Assembly (NCBI GenBank): GCA_964596125.1
Contig: CAZQRP010000008.1
Span: 54,581-118,580 of the forward strand
Length of the DNA stretch: 64,000 bases
Direction: 5' to 3'
Source of the DNA: CAZQRP01 sp964596125
GTDB taxonomy: Bacteria > Chloroflexota > Dehalococcoidia > GIF9 > UBA5629
The notes beneath the pieces are model-generated. The model ran no database searches. It was not told the origin of the DNA and worked only from the letters and a program-made list of their open reading frames with translations. Below, piece by piece: positions 43,753-52,515 of the stretch. The translations under genes and the position numbers were made by a program. Each line of letters begins with the position of its first letter. Position 1 is the first letter of the stretch.

Positions 43753-43795
43753 TGTGCTTTATGCTGTTCGGATAGATTAAGATGAGGTCGAAGGT

Positions 43796-44437
43796 TTGGA
43801 AATTAGCTGGGTAGGGCATTCCTGTTTCCGTATAAAAGGGAAAGAAGCTGTTGTTATAACCGATCCGTGCCATCCAAGTATTGGTTATTCTTTAGGTAAG
43901 CTCCGAGCTGATATTGTAACCTTAAGCCATTTTCATCCTGGTCATTCTTATATTGAGGCCGTAGAGGGTGAATTCAAACAGATTCAAGCTCCTGGCGAAT
44001 ATGAGCTGAAGGGCGTTTTTATCACGGGCATCGCTGCTTTTCATGATAATAGTCGAGGTAGTGAACGGGGCAAAAACACTATTTACGTATTTGAAATTGA
44101 TGGCGTGACACTGTGTCATTTGGGTGATATAGGTCATTCACCTGTATCCAGTGGGGAAGAAGAGATGAATGATATCGGTGTATTGTTTCTCCCTGTAGGT
44201 GGTGTTTCTACTATAAATAGCTCGATGGCTGCTGAGATAGTAAGGAATCTGGCTCCCAAGATTGTTATCCCCATGCATTATAAAACACCTGCGCTGGTCA
44301 GAGACCTTGAACCGGTCGATACATTCTTAAAGAAACTGGGTATCAAGGAAATCACCTCTCAGCCCAGGTTGTCAGTTAACCGGTCAACATTACCTGCAAG
44401 CACCCAAGTGGTAATTCTTAATTATCTACGCCAGTAG
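43796..44437 (+). CDS. MBL-fold metal-dependent hydrolase-like protein (UPF0173/UlaG-like)
   Basis: The 213-residue protein starts at a TTG and has the small MBL fold: HSCFRIKGKEAVVITDP, LSHFHPGHSY, APGEYELKGVFITGI, CHLGDIGHSP, and IPMHYKTPA. The metal motif HxHxDH reads His-Phe-His-Pro-Gly-His here, so the metal-bridging Asp is Gly. The other ligands (His, Asp of GDIGH, C-terminal His) are kept. The function is unknown; the altered site makes hydrolase activity uncertain. Confidence 0.85.
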   Translation: MEISWVGHSCFRIKGKEAVVITDPCHPSIGYSLGKLRADIVTLSHFHPGHSYIEAVEGEFKQIQAPGEYELKGVFITGIAAFHDNSRGSERGKNTIYVFEIDGVTLCHLGDIGHSPVSSGEEEMNDIGVLFLPVGGVSTINSSMAAEIVRNLAPKIVIPMHYKTPALVRDLEPVDTFLKKLGIKEITSQPRLSVNRSTLPASTQVVILNYLRQ

Positions 44438-44487
44438 ATTATTTGTTTTCAAAGGTCGAATACCTTTGCCCAAGGATGGGCCATGTT

Positions 44488-45183
44488 ATGAACTTAGCCA
44501 AAAAGCTATACGAACTGCAGCAAATTGATTTAGAAATCCAGAAAAAACAAGACATATTAGATGAAGTTAATCGCCAATTGGGTGAAAGCAAGACTATACT
44601 TACAGCGCGAAATGAACTTGTTGAAGCCAAAAAGTATCTGGAAGAGGTAGAGAAGCAGCGGCGGGATGTAGAGTGGGAAGTAGAGGACTTACGTACAAGT
44701 ATCTCGCAGTTAAAAGAGAAGCTTTACGGCGGTAAAGTCAAGAATCCAAAAGAGCTCTTGAACCTTGAGCAGGAGAGCGAGCTTTTTAAAGCTAGGTTGA
44801 GACAGAAAGAAGATAATTTGCTGGACTTAATGACCGAAGAGGAGACAACGCAGGAAAGAATAAAATCAGACACTAAGCGGTTAAAAGAGATAGAAGGTGA
44901 GTGGCAAAAAGAGCAAGAAGCTCTGATGCTGAAGCGAGGCGAATTATTAAGCCAGCTTCTTAATTCATCTCAAGAACGCCAGGTAATGGTTTCCGGAATA
45001 GATGGACAGGCAATAAAGCTTTATGAGGATGTAAGATTGCGAAAGGGACGGGCAGTGGTTAGGGTGGAACAGGGGAGATGCCAGGGGTGTCGCCTTACCT
45101 TACCGATGAATGAATGGCAGCGCGCTAGAACAGGGTCGTTAGTTCAGTGCAGTAGTTGCGGCATGATACTTTACTTGGGCTAG
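44488..45183 (+). CDS. coiled-coil protein with C-terminal zinc ribbon (CT398-like)
   Basis: The 231-residue protein is mostly coiled coil from residue 5 to about 175 (heptads such as LYELQQIDLEIQKKQDILDE). It ends in a zinc ribbon CQGCRLTLPMNEWQRARTG followed by VQCSSCGMILYLG. I use the ATG at 44,488 because AAGGATGGG lies upstream; longer starts at 44,476 or 44,443 (TTG) lack spacing. Such proteins are conserved near RNase H and are thought to act in nucleic-acid or chaperone contexts; the exact role is not established. Confidence 0.85.
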   Translation: MNLAKKLYELQQIDLEIQKKQDILDEVNRQLGESKTILTARNELVEAKKYLEEVEKQRRDVEWEVEDLRTSISQLKEKLYGGKVKNPKELLNLEQESELFKARLRQKEDNLLDLMTEEETTQERIKSDTKRLKEIEGEWQKEQEALMLKRGELLSQLLNSSQERQVMVSGIDGQAIKLYEDVRLRKGRAVVRVEQGRCQGCRLTLPMNEWQRARTGSLVQCSSCGMILYLG

Positions 45184-45207
45184 GACCTTTTCAAGATTAA
45201 GAAAAGA

Positions 45208-45621
45208 ATGCGCTTAAAGATTTATACTGATGGAGCTTGTTGGGGCAATCCTGGTCCGGCAGCTATAGGAGCTGTTATCAAGGATGAGCAACAAAAAAAG
45301 CTGGCTGAAATCTCTGAATATATCGGTGAGGGGACCAATAATCAGGCCGAGTACCGCGCAGCCATAGCCGCTTTGAAAGCGGCTATGAACCTGCATGCTG
45401 ATGAAGTTATCCTTTGCCTTGATTCCGAATTAATAGTCAGACAATTAAGTGGCAGATATCAAGTAAAAAGTGATTCTCTTCGCCCTCTTTTCACTGAGGC
45501 TGTTACCCTGTTAAAGAAGTTTGCCAATGTATCTGTTCGTCATGTTGGACACCACGAAAATGCTGAAGCCCATAAGCTGGCTAAGGCAGCATTAAAAAGG
45601 TTTATGGCTAGCGAAACATAG
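45208..45621 (+). CDS. rnhA: ribonuclease HI-family protein
   Basis: The 137-residue protein has the RNase H fold with the catalytic acids in YTDGACWGNPG, in GTNNQAEYRAAIAAL and in CLDSELIVRQLSG. The fourth site, usually Asp in an ADxLA motif, is His (ENAEAHKLAKAAL). Known Asp-to-His changes at that site in E. coli RNase HI keep activity, so this enzyme may be functional. It removes RNA from RNA-DNA hybrids. It follows the coiled-coil zinc-ribbon gene by 24 bases. Confidence 0.93.
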   Translation: MRLKIYTDGACWGNPGPAAIGAVIKDEQQKKLAEISEYIGEGTNNQAEYRAAIAALKAAMNLHADEVILCLDSELIVRQLSGRYQVKSDSLRPLFTEAVTLLKKFANVSVRHVGHHENAEAHKLAKAALKRFMASET

Positions 45622-45658
45622 GTTTGACTACTTCTCGGGTAAGGTGTAGAGTGGATAT

Positions 45659-46021
45659 GGGCCAAGTAGACCGGATGACCGCTCTGGTCTGGAATGAAGG
45701 ATCAGGGAGGAAAGTCCGAGCTCCACCAGGCAGGGTACTGGATAACTCCCAGGAGGGGTGACCCTACGGAAAGTGCCACAGAAACATACCGCTCTTTAAT
45801 TAGAGTAAGGGTGAAATGGTGAGGTAAGAGCTCACCAGCGGCTGGGTAACTGGTCGGCTGGGTAAACCCTACTCGGAGCAAGACCAAATAGGGGGCAGAG
45901 GGACGCCTGGCCCTGACCCCGGGTTGGTCGCTTGACCCTGATGGTAACATCAGGGCTAGATGGATGGTCATCACCCTGACGCAGTCAGGGTACAGAACTC
46001 GGCTTACAGGTCTGCTTGGCC
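45659..46021 (+). ncRNA. rnpB: RNase P RNA, bacterial type A
   Basis: The ends GGCCAAGTAGACC and GGTCTGCTTGGCC pair to form the P1 stem. Conserved core stretches are in place: GGAGGAAAGTCCGAGCTCC, ACAGAAACATACCG, GGGTGAAATGGTGAGGTAAG, and near the 3' end ACAGAACTCGGCTTACAG. At 363 bases the length is normal. It is the catalytic RNA that trims tRNA 5' ends. Confidence 0.97.
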
Positions 46022-46250
46022 GTTTATCTTTGAAACTTTTTTCATATCTTTGCCTCCCAACTTCAGAAGCCTAAATGAATTTTTTTTGCTTTGCCAATCG
46101 ATAAAACAGGGGTAAGAACCTTGTTACAAGCATTATTCAAGGTAATCATAAAGGGAAACAACTATGCTCAGTGGTTGTAAGAAACTTTGCTTTAATTTCG
46201 TCAAGGCAGTAAACTTTTTATGACCATTTACGTATTACTTTTTAGGTGTT

Positions 46251-46481
46251 ATGAACATTCTAAATCCACAGCTCCGAGATTTTATTTTGTTCTGTGTGGA
46301 GCGTCGTGGCAAAGAGTGGCCCGCCCTCTATGACGAGATGGCTGTGGTCGCCGGGCAGCGGTTATTTAAAGACCTGGGCTATACCGAACTCAAGCAATTG
46401 GGATTGTCCTTACGAATAGATGGTTTGGATGAGACCATTCAGCTTGTTAATCAAGCAATTGATCAGGGTGAGCACGTCTAA
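46251..46481 (+). CDS. small conserved-looking protein of unknown function
   Basis: A 76-residue, mostly alpha-helical protein: MNILNPQLRDFILFCVERRG, then WPALYDEMAVVAGQRLFKDL and a Leu-rich end. No motif allows a function. The ATG has no strong ribosome site (TTTAGGTGTT). Composition and position between rnpB and the protease gene support a gene. Confidence 0.6.
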   Translation: MNILNPQLRDFILFCVERRGKEWPALYDEMAVVAGQRLFKDLGYTELKQLGLSLRIDGLDETIQLVNQAIDQGEHV

Positions 46482-46575
46482 CTTTCTTATTTCCTCCACG
46501 AATTGCTATAATACTAGCTAACAGTATTCTTGTTACCTGCTTTATCTACTGTAACTATGCGAGTGGAGACATACG

Positions 46576-47841
46576 ATGTGTATTAAAAAGATTAATGTTT
46601 TTTTTATAGCATTAGCAATTTCTTTGATCAATGTTCTTTTCATAGCATTAATTATTTCAGTTCTTGCCTTCTCAGTGTTTGATTCCGGATATGACCTTCT
46701 TGGTCAGAAGCAACCATCTGACCGGTTTGATGAAACGCTATTACCCGGCCAGACTACTATAAAACCACCAGCTGAGTTGCCACTTGAGTTCAGTATTCTA
46801 GTTGAGACCTGGGACATGCTAACTGAGAATTACGTTGATAAGAGCGAATTAGATGCCAGGAAATTAAGTCAGGGTGCAGTCAAAGGAATGATCGATGCGC
46901 TGGATGATCCCTACAGCGCTTATGTTGATCCAGAGATATATAAATTAGAATTAAACTCTCTCTCGGGCAAATACCAGGGGATTGGTGCATACGTTGGTAT
47001 CAGGGAAAAACAGCTAACCATAATTGCACCCATTGCCGGTTCTCCAGCGGAGGAGTCGAATCTTAGACCTGGGGATAAAATTCTGGAAATAAATGGTGAA
47101 GATACTTCGGGGATGAATATCTCTGAGGCTGCACTTAAAATCCAGGGTCCGGAGGGGACCTCGGTCAAACTACTTATACTCAGGGAGGATGATGGCGAAC
47201 CAATGGAGATAAACATAGTCCGCCGTGAGATAACTCTTAAAAGTGTTCACTGGGAGCTAAGAGACCATATGGCTTATATCAGAATAACCGGTCTTTTACG
47301 GACTACCGGTAATGATTTGTCGTCTGCGTTGAAGGACATAGGTAAGGAAGATGTCGACGGTATTATTCTTGACCTTCGTAATAATCCTGGTGGTCTGCTC
47401 AATATAGCGGTTGATGTCGCCAGCCAGTTTCTAGCTGATGGTATTGTTGTTGATGTGGTAGACAGTGAGGGGAAGCACAGCCCATTACCGGTAAAACGAG
47501 GGGGACTGGCTACTGATTTACCGCTTATTGTCCTGGTAAATGGTGGCAGTGCCAGTGGTAGCGAAGTGATTGCAGGAGCTCTTCAAGATTATGGAAGGGC
47601 TAAATTAGCTGGCAGTCAAACGTTCGGCAAAGGTAGCGTTCAATTAATCCGCAACCTTGAGGATGGCTCGGCATTACATATAACTATTGCTCGTTGGTTT
47701 ACTCCTTTTGGCAGGCCAATAGAACAGGTGGGGCTTACCCCCGATTTTCCACTTGATCTTGAGGGCGAAGAGCTCATTACCTGGGCCATTGATTATCTTA
47801 AAAACCAACTCGTGGTTAGCAATCCATCAACTAGAGTATAA
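46576..47841 (+). CDS. S41 C-terminal processing protease with PDZ domain
   Basis: The 421-residue protein has an N-terminal membrane segment or signal anchor (residues 10-40), a region typical of Ctp before the PDZ (DALDDPYSAYVDPEIYKLE), a PDZ domain (about 110-200) and the S41 core. The catalytic Ser is in NGGSASGSEVIAGALQDYG and the Lys in SQTFGKGSVQ. It cleaves C-termini of exported proteins outside the cell membrane. TATAAT lies upstream. Single gene. Confidence 0.95.
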   Translation: MCIKKINVFFIALAISLINVLFIALIISVLAFSVFDSGYDLLGQKQPSDRFDETLLPGQTTIKPPAELPLEFSILVETWDMLTENYVDKSELDARKLSQGAVKGMIDALDDPYSAYVDPEIYKLELNSLSGKYQGIGAYVGIREKQLTIIAPIAGSPAEESNLRPGDKILEINGEDTSGMNISEAALKIQGPEGTSVKLLILREDDGEPMEINIVRREITLKSVHWELRDHMAYIRITGLLRTTGNDLSSALKDIGKEDVDGIILDLRNNPGGLLNIAVDVASQFLADGIVVDVVDSEGKHSPLPVKRGGLATDLPLIVLVNGGSASGSEVIAGALQDYGRAKLAGSQTFGKGSVQLIRNLEDGSALHITIARWFTPFGRPIEQVGLTPDFPLDLEGEELITWAIDYLKNQLVVSNPSTRV

Positions 47842-47994
47842 GACAACCTGACAGGATTGATTGTTGTATTTAATATCATGTAGCTGTGGTGAGGGGCCGA
47901 TTAGAGATACCGGGTAGACTATTTATCGAGTGGTCCCAAACCTTCAGTCAGCCGAATATTGCTGAATAACTGCTTTACCGCCTTCTGCAAAAGC

Positions 47995-48585
47995 TTAGCT
48001 CTCTATGATGTTTTTAGTGCTGGGAGTTGTGCCAGTAATCCGCTCATCCATATGGGTTGCAGTATCAAGAGCTCGTGCTAAAGCTTTGAATATAGCTTCA
48101 GCTTTGTGATGGTCGTTAGCGCCACTGAGGACCTTGGCGTGAATGTTGATCTTTGTCTCGGATGCAAAAGAAACGAGGAAGTGGCTGATCAGGTCAGCCG
48201 ACATCTCGCTGATGCTGGGATGGCTGAAGTCTACTTCGATCACTGCATAGCCCCTGCCTCCGATATCCAAGGCGACCAGAGCCAGGACATCATCCATGGG
48301 CACTATAGCGTGAGACATTCTTACTATCCCCTGCCTGTTACCCAGGGCTTGATTGAAGGCTTTGCCGAGGGAAATGGCTACATCTTCAACTATATGGTGC
48401 TGGTCTGAGCCAGCAGCAGAAAGCTTTATATTAAAGATTCCGTGTTGGGCCAACTGACTCAGCATATGATCGAAGAATCTGATTCCGGTAGTGATTTCGA
48501 ATTGGCTCCTGCCATCGATATTCAATTCTACCTTAACGGACGTCTCATTGGTTTCACGGGTGATGGTTGCTTTTCTTTCAGCCAT
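47995..48585 (-). CDS. hisB: imidazoleglycerol-phosphate dehydratase
   Basis: The 196-residue protein shows the IGPD motifs: TGIRFFDHMLSQLAQHG, DQHHIVEDVAISLGKA, DIGGRGYAVIEV, and ANDHHKAEAIFKALARAL. Two manganese ions are bound by the His/Glu clusters. It catalyses the sixth step of histidine synthesis. It is the last gene of the leftward his operon, 69 bases after hisC. It is the dehydratase only, without the phosphatase half of the E. coli enzyme. Confidence 0.97.
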   Translation of the reverse strand: MAERKATITRETNETSVKVELNIDGRSQFEITTGIRFFDHMLSQLAQHGIFNIKLSAAGSDQHHIVEDVAISLGKAFNQALGNRQGIVRMSHAIVPMDDVLALVALDIGGRGYAVIEVDFSHPSISEMSADLISHFLVSFASETKINIHAKVLSGANDHHKAEAIFKALARALDTATHMDERITGTTPSTKNIIES

Positions 48586-48654
48586 TTTTTAACCTCTTTA
48601 ATTACTTTATCGTAACTAGTCTTTACGTTCTCTTTTTCCTTAAATATCAGACTA

Positions 48655-49758
48655 CTAAATCTTTCTCAGTGCAGCAACTAATCGGTCCGTATGCTCTGGC
48701 TTGCCAACACTGATTCTTATGCAATTTTTTAATATAGGAGTATTGAAATAGCGGACGAAAATACCTTTTCTTCGCAGATATTGATGAATTTCGCTGGCTT
48801 TACCGTTTAGCACCGAGCAGAGTATAAAGTTAGCTTTTGAAGGATATATTTTTAGCCAATTTAATTTCTTTAGCTTGACTTCAAGCCGCTCACGCTCACT
48901 GACGATTGCTTTGATCGTGCTGCATAAATACTCGATGTCTTTAAGTGATTCTAATGCTGCGATGTGTGCAGCAGCATTTACATTATATGGTTGCTTTATT
49001 TTCATTAAATATTCAACTATAGTAACAGGGAATATGCCATAGCCAATCCTTAATCCAGCAAGTCCTGCCCATTTACTGAACGTGCGCAGTATTATGAGAT
49101 TCGGATAATCAGGGACACGTGGAGACATTGTTGTCCCGGCAAATTCAGCATACGCTTCGTCTATTACTACAATAGCAGCGGTGCCCAGCAATTCCAGGAT
49201 ATCTGATTCCAGGGTAAGATTGCCCGATGGATTATTAGGTGAAGCAATAAAAATAACCTTTGTATGTGTATCCAAGGCCTTTTTTATAGCGGGGACATCG
49301 ATAGAGAAGTCCTGTCTCCTGGGAACGCTGACTACTGTTCCTCCACAGACCTCGGTGCAAAACGGATACATACCAAAGGTTGGCGGGCAGTTGATCACTT
49401 TATCGCCGGGTTCAAGAAATAATCGCAACACAAGGTCAATGAGTTCATCGCTGCCGCTGCCAGCTACAATGTACTCAGATTTCAACCTTGTGTATTCTTC
49501 AAGTGCTTTTCTCAATTCCCGTTGCTCTGGGTCGGGGTATATATGGTAGTAAGCATAGTTAGCCAGGGCCTGTTTCACTTTAGCAGAGCAACCATATGGA
49601 TTTTCATTGCCATCGAGTTTGATTACATTTTCGGGAGAAATTTCGACAAGCTGGCTTAAGATGCTTGTAGGCTCAATAGGTTCATAGGACTTAATGGCCT
49701 TCAAATCAGGTCTTATCAGGTTCTCAATATTTTTAGGTGGAGTCATTTTCTCGGTCAT
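48655..49758 (-). CDS. hisC: histidinol-phosphate aminotransferase
   Basis: The 367-residue type I/II aminotransferase has LDGNENPYGCSAKVKQAL, ASPNNPSGNLTLES, VIDEAYAEF, and the PLP lysine in RTFSKWAGLAGLRIGYG. It converts imidazole-acetol phosphate to histidinol phosphate. The ATG at 49,758 makes it overlap the end of hisD by 26 bases (an ATG at 49,746 gives 14), so the two are coupled. Confidence 0.96.
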   Translation of the reverse strand: MTEKMTPPKNIENLIRPDLKAIKSYEPIEPTSILSQLVEISPENVIKLDGNENPYGCSAKVKQALANYAYYHIYPDPEQRELRKALEEYTRLKSEYIVAGSGSDELIDLVLRLFLEPGDKVINCPPTFGMYPFCTEVCGGTVVSVPRRQDFSIDVPAIKKALDTHTKVIFIASPNNPSGNLTLESDILELLGTAAIVVIDEAYAEFAGTTMSPRVPDYPNLIILRTFSKWAGLAGLRIGYGIFPVTIVEYLMKIKQPYNVNAAAHIAALESLKDIEYLCSTIKAIVSERERLEVKLKKLNWLKIYPSKANFILCSVLNGKASEIHQYLRRKGIFVRYFNTPILKNCIRISVGKPEHTDRLVAALRKI

Positions 49759-51073
49759 CTTTGGCTTGCAGCCTTATTTTTATTGCTTGTGCATGTCCTT
49801 GTAGTCCTTCAGCCTCAGCTATATCAATGGCGGCCTTTCCGAGTTTTTTTTGGTCGCTTTTATTCAGGGCAACGATGTTTATAACCTTGAGGAAATCCTC
49901 GATACCGAGTGGTGAACTGAAGCGGGCTGTGCCACCTGTTGGTAAAACATGGCTTGGTCCAGCGATGTAATCGCCCAGAACCACGGGAGAAGTATCGCTT
50001 ATGAATATGCAGCCGGCATTGTGGATTTTATCAATGTATGAGTCGGCCTTGTGTACCATTAATAGGAGGTGTTCAGGAGCATAAAGATTGACCAGTTCAA
50101 TTGCCTCACCCAAATTATCGACAAGCACTACCATACCTCTTGAGTTTATGGCTTCAGCGGCAATTTTTTGTCGTTCCAAATTCGATAGCTGGATTGTGAT
50201 TTCATTATCGATATTACTGGCTAATTGTGAAGACGTAGTGATTAATACTACTGAGGCCATCGGGTCGTGTTCGGCTTGAGCGATAAGATCGGCAGCGCAG
50301 AAGGAGACACTGGCACTATTATCTGCCACCACTATCACCTCGCTTGGCCCTTGAATGCCATCGATATCTACTACACCGAAGACCATTTTTTTGGCTGTAG
50401 CTACAAAAATATTTCCTGGACCGCAAATCTTGTCCACTTTTGGCACCGTTTTGGTCCCGTAGGCTAGAGCGGCAATAGCTTGAGCTCCGCCTAACTTAAA
50501 GATACGATTGACCCTGGCAATATCAGCTGCTACGAGCGTTGCTGCCGGAATTGTACCATCTTTTTGAGGCGGTGTTACCATAACAATTTCTTCTACTCCA
50601 GCCACTCTTGCAGGAAGCGCTGTCATCAATACGGTGGATGGATAGGCCGCGGTCCCTCCGGGCACATATATGCCCACTCTATCCAGGGGTCGTACCTGTC
50701 GCCCTACACCATGATAAAGAAAGCTAGTTTCAAGTTTTTGCTTACAGGAGGTGTGAAATTCGTTAATTCTGTTCGTGGCTAGCTTAAGCGCTGATATGAG
50801 CGTATCATCTACTTCCTGATATGCCTGTTTAATCTCGTCTTGCGTTACTTCCAGTGCTCTGAGTTCAACTCCATCCAGCTTTTTTGTGTAATGAAACAAG
50901 GCTTTGTCGCCATCACCCTGTACTTCAGCTATGATATCACCCACGATTTGTGTTATGGAGGCCTCCTTTTTTGCAGCCTTGCCTCTTGACTGCGGAGATG
51001 CCAATGAGAATTCCAAGGGGACTTCCCTGGTCATTAACGGTTTTGCGTTATTAAAGCCATGTATTGTTATCAT
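49733..51073 (-). CDS. hisD: histidinol dehydrogenase
   Basis: From ATG 51,073 the protein has 446 residues, the normal length; a longer frame from 51,112 would overlap hisG without support. Motifs are VGIYVPGGTAAYPSTVLM, KICGPGNIFVATAKKMVFG, GPSEVIVVADNSA, LIAQAEHDP and GPSHVLPTGGTARF. Zinc enzyme; it oxidises L-histidinol to histidine with two NAD+. It starts one base after the hisG stop. Confidence 0.97.
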   Translation of the reverse strand: MITIHGFNNAKPLMTREVPLEFSLASPQSRGKAAKKEASITQIVGDIIAEVQGDGDKALFHYTKKLDGVELRALEVTQDEIKQAYQEVDDTLISALKLATNRINEFHTSCKQKLETSFLYHGVGRQVRPLDRVGIYVPGGTAAYPSTVLMTALPARVAGVEEIVMVTPPQKDGTIPAATLVAADIARVNRIFKLGGAQAIAALAYGTKTVPKVDKICGPGNIFVATAKKMVFGVVDIDGIQGPSEVIVVADNSASVSFCAADLIAQAEHDPMASVVLITTSSQLASNIDNEITIQLSNLERQKIAAEAINSRGMVVLVDNLGEAIELVNLYAPEHLLLMVHKADSYIDKIHNAGCIFISDTSPVVLGDYIAGPSHVLPTGGTARFSSPLGIEDFLKVINIVALNKSDQKKLGKAAIDIAEAEGLQGHAQAIKIRLQAKDDRENDST

Positions 51074-51074
51074 A

Positions 51075-52514
51075 CTAATTGCCCTGGACCGCCTGTCGGA
51101 AGATTTTAACAAGGGAAGATATAGTTTCTCTTTTAGCGGGCGACTTTAAACTATTTTTATTGCCTATTAAGCAGGCTGTGGATTGAAAAAGAACATCTGT
51201 TATTTTCAAACTGTGCGTAGCCAGTGTTTTTCCCGTTTGCGTGTTTTCAATTAGCAGATCAGCATCTTCAGGTAAAAAAGCTTCGGTAGCGCCCCATGTA
51301 GGGATCAATTTATAATGGCTGATATGGTTATCGCGAAGATATTTATCAGCGATATTTATGTATTCTGATGCTACTCTCACTGGCGACAATTTACCAGTTA
51401 AAATCATCTGCTTCAAGTCATTAGTATTGGTCACGGGTAAGTCCCTGCTAACCACTGCTGCCACTTTCACGGCACCAAAACCGAGATCAATAATCTTTAT
51501 GACAGGGCTTGACGGGAAACGGTGAAGATGATCAAGAAGCCAATCTCTGCCGGTTATGGCCAGGTCAAAATTTCCATTAGCTACTTGCTGTGGCATATCT
51601 TGTGGCCTGATCACTTTGATACTGAATCCCTCCAGATTTACGGTTGGGCGACGATCAGGTCTGTCCCCTGAATAACCTTTCAGCTTAAGTCCTGCACTGC
51701 TAAGAAATTCCATAGTTGGTATCTGTTGATGACCATCCGGTAGAGCAAGCCAAACCGTTTTCCCACTTAATTTAGAGTAGGAGCCGTTAACATATTTATC
51801 CGATAGTGGCTCAATTTGCAGCCATGGCTTATTTTCCATCTTAAGGCCACGACTGAAACAAGCCATAATTTGGCTAATGTTCTTGGTTTGCCAGCTTTCT
51901 TTATTAGCGATAAGGAAGGCAGTTGATGTGAGTAGTTCCTTAAGTGGTATTAATCTTTTACTTCCCATTTCTGTTTTATCTTTTGAGCTGAGAACGATCA
52001 GGTCCGCATTTTCCGGCGGATAGGCTTCAGCCGCTCCCCACACTGGGAATACCCTGAATTTCCTAAGTCTGAGACTTAAAGCTGAACTTTCTGCCAGATT
52101 AGGATACTCGCTTACTATTCGCCAACTGGCCTGGCTGGCTGACAATTGATGAATGTCAGATATGTTGCCATGCTTGCTGGCTGCCATATACAGACTTTGT
52201 TTGCCATATTCCAGATTCATCACTTTAGTGAAAGCACTCTCTGGATATTTCGCTAAAAGTTCCTCAATCCAGTCGAGCCCGCATATGCCGAGATCGTAAT
52301 TGCCCACAGCTACCTGAACGGGGATGTCCTTTTCTTGAAACATTTTAGCTGACAGGTTATCGAAATTTGTTGAGCGGAAGCGATATATCCGTGTTTCCTG
52401 GTTATAGTTTTTAAATCCCAGTCCGATTTCATTCAACAGAGAAGACGTAGCTGGCAGCAATTTTCCCTTTGGCAAAGCTAATTTGAAATTATCTGACTTG
52501 ATATCATTCAGCAA
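51075..52514 (-). CDS. hisG: tandem HisG fusion: two ATP phosphoribosyltransferase catalytic domains
   Basis: At 479 residues it is twice the length of short-form HisG (about 210). Two homologous halves align: 10-230 and 252-477. Half 1 keeps LALPKGKL (12-19), DLGICGLDW (74-82) and SEYPNL (135-140), but where the PRPP loop should be (E/D-x-TG-x-TL) it has SSKDKTEMGSKRL (176-188). Half 2 has LALPDGHQQ (256-264), with Lys of the KG motif lost, but keeps DLAITGRDW (317-325) and the PRPP loop TQTGKTL (425-431). The losses are complementary, so the fused chain may build one working site between halves. It is two bases from hisZ and one from hisD. It catalyses the first step of histidine synthesis. 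Confidence 0.9.
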   Translation of the reverse strand: MLNDIKSDNFKLALPKGKLLPATSSLLNEIGLGFKNYNQETRIYRFRSTNFDNLSAKMFQEKDIPVQVAVGNYDLGICGLDWIEELLAKYPESAFTKVMNLEYGKQSLYMAASKHGNISDIHQLSASQASWRIVSEYPNLAESSALSLRLRKFRVFPVWGAAEAYPPENADLIVLSSKDKTEMGSKRLIPLKELLTSTAFLIANKESWQTKNISQIMACFSRGLKMENKPWLQIEPLSDKYVNGSYSKLSGKTVWLALPDGHQQIPTMEFLSSAGLKLKGYSGDRPDRRPTVNLEGFSIKVIRPQDMPQQVANGNFDLAITGRDWLLDHLHRFPSSPVIKIIDLGFGAVKVAAVVSRDLPVTNTNDLKQMILTGKLSPVRVASEYINIADKYLRDNHISHYKLIPTWGATEAFLPEDADLLIENTQTGKTLATHSLKITDVLFQSTACLIGNKNSLKSPAKRETISSLVKIFRQAVQGN

Positions 52515-52515
52515 A

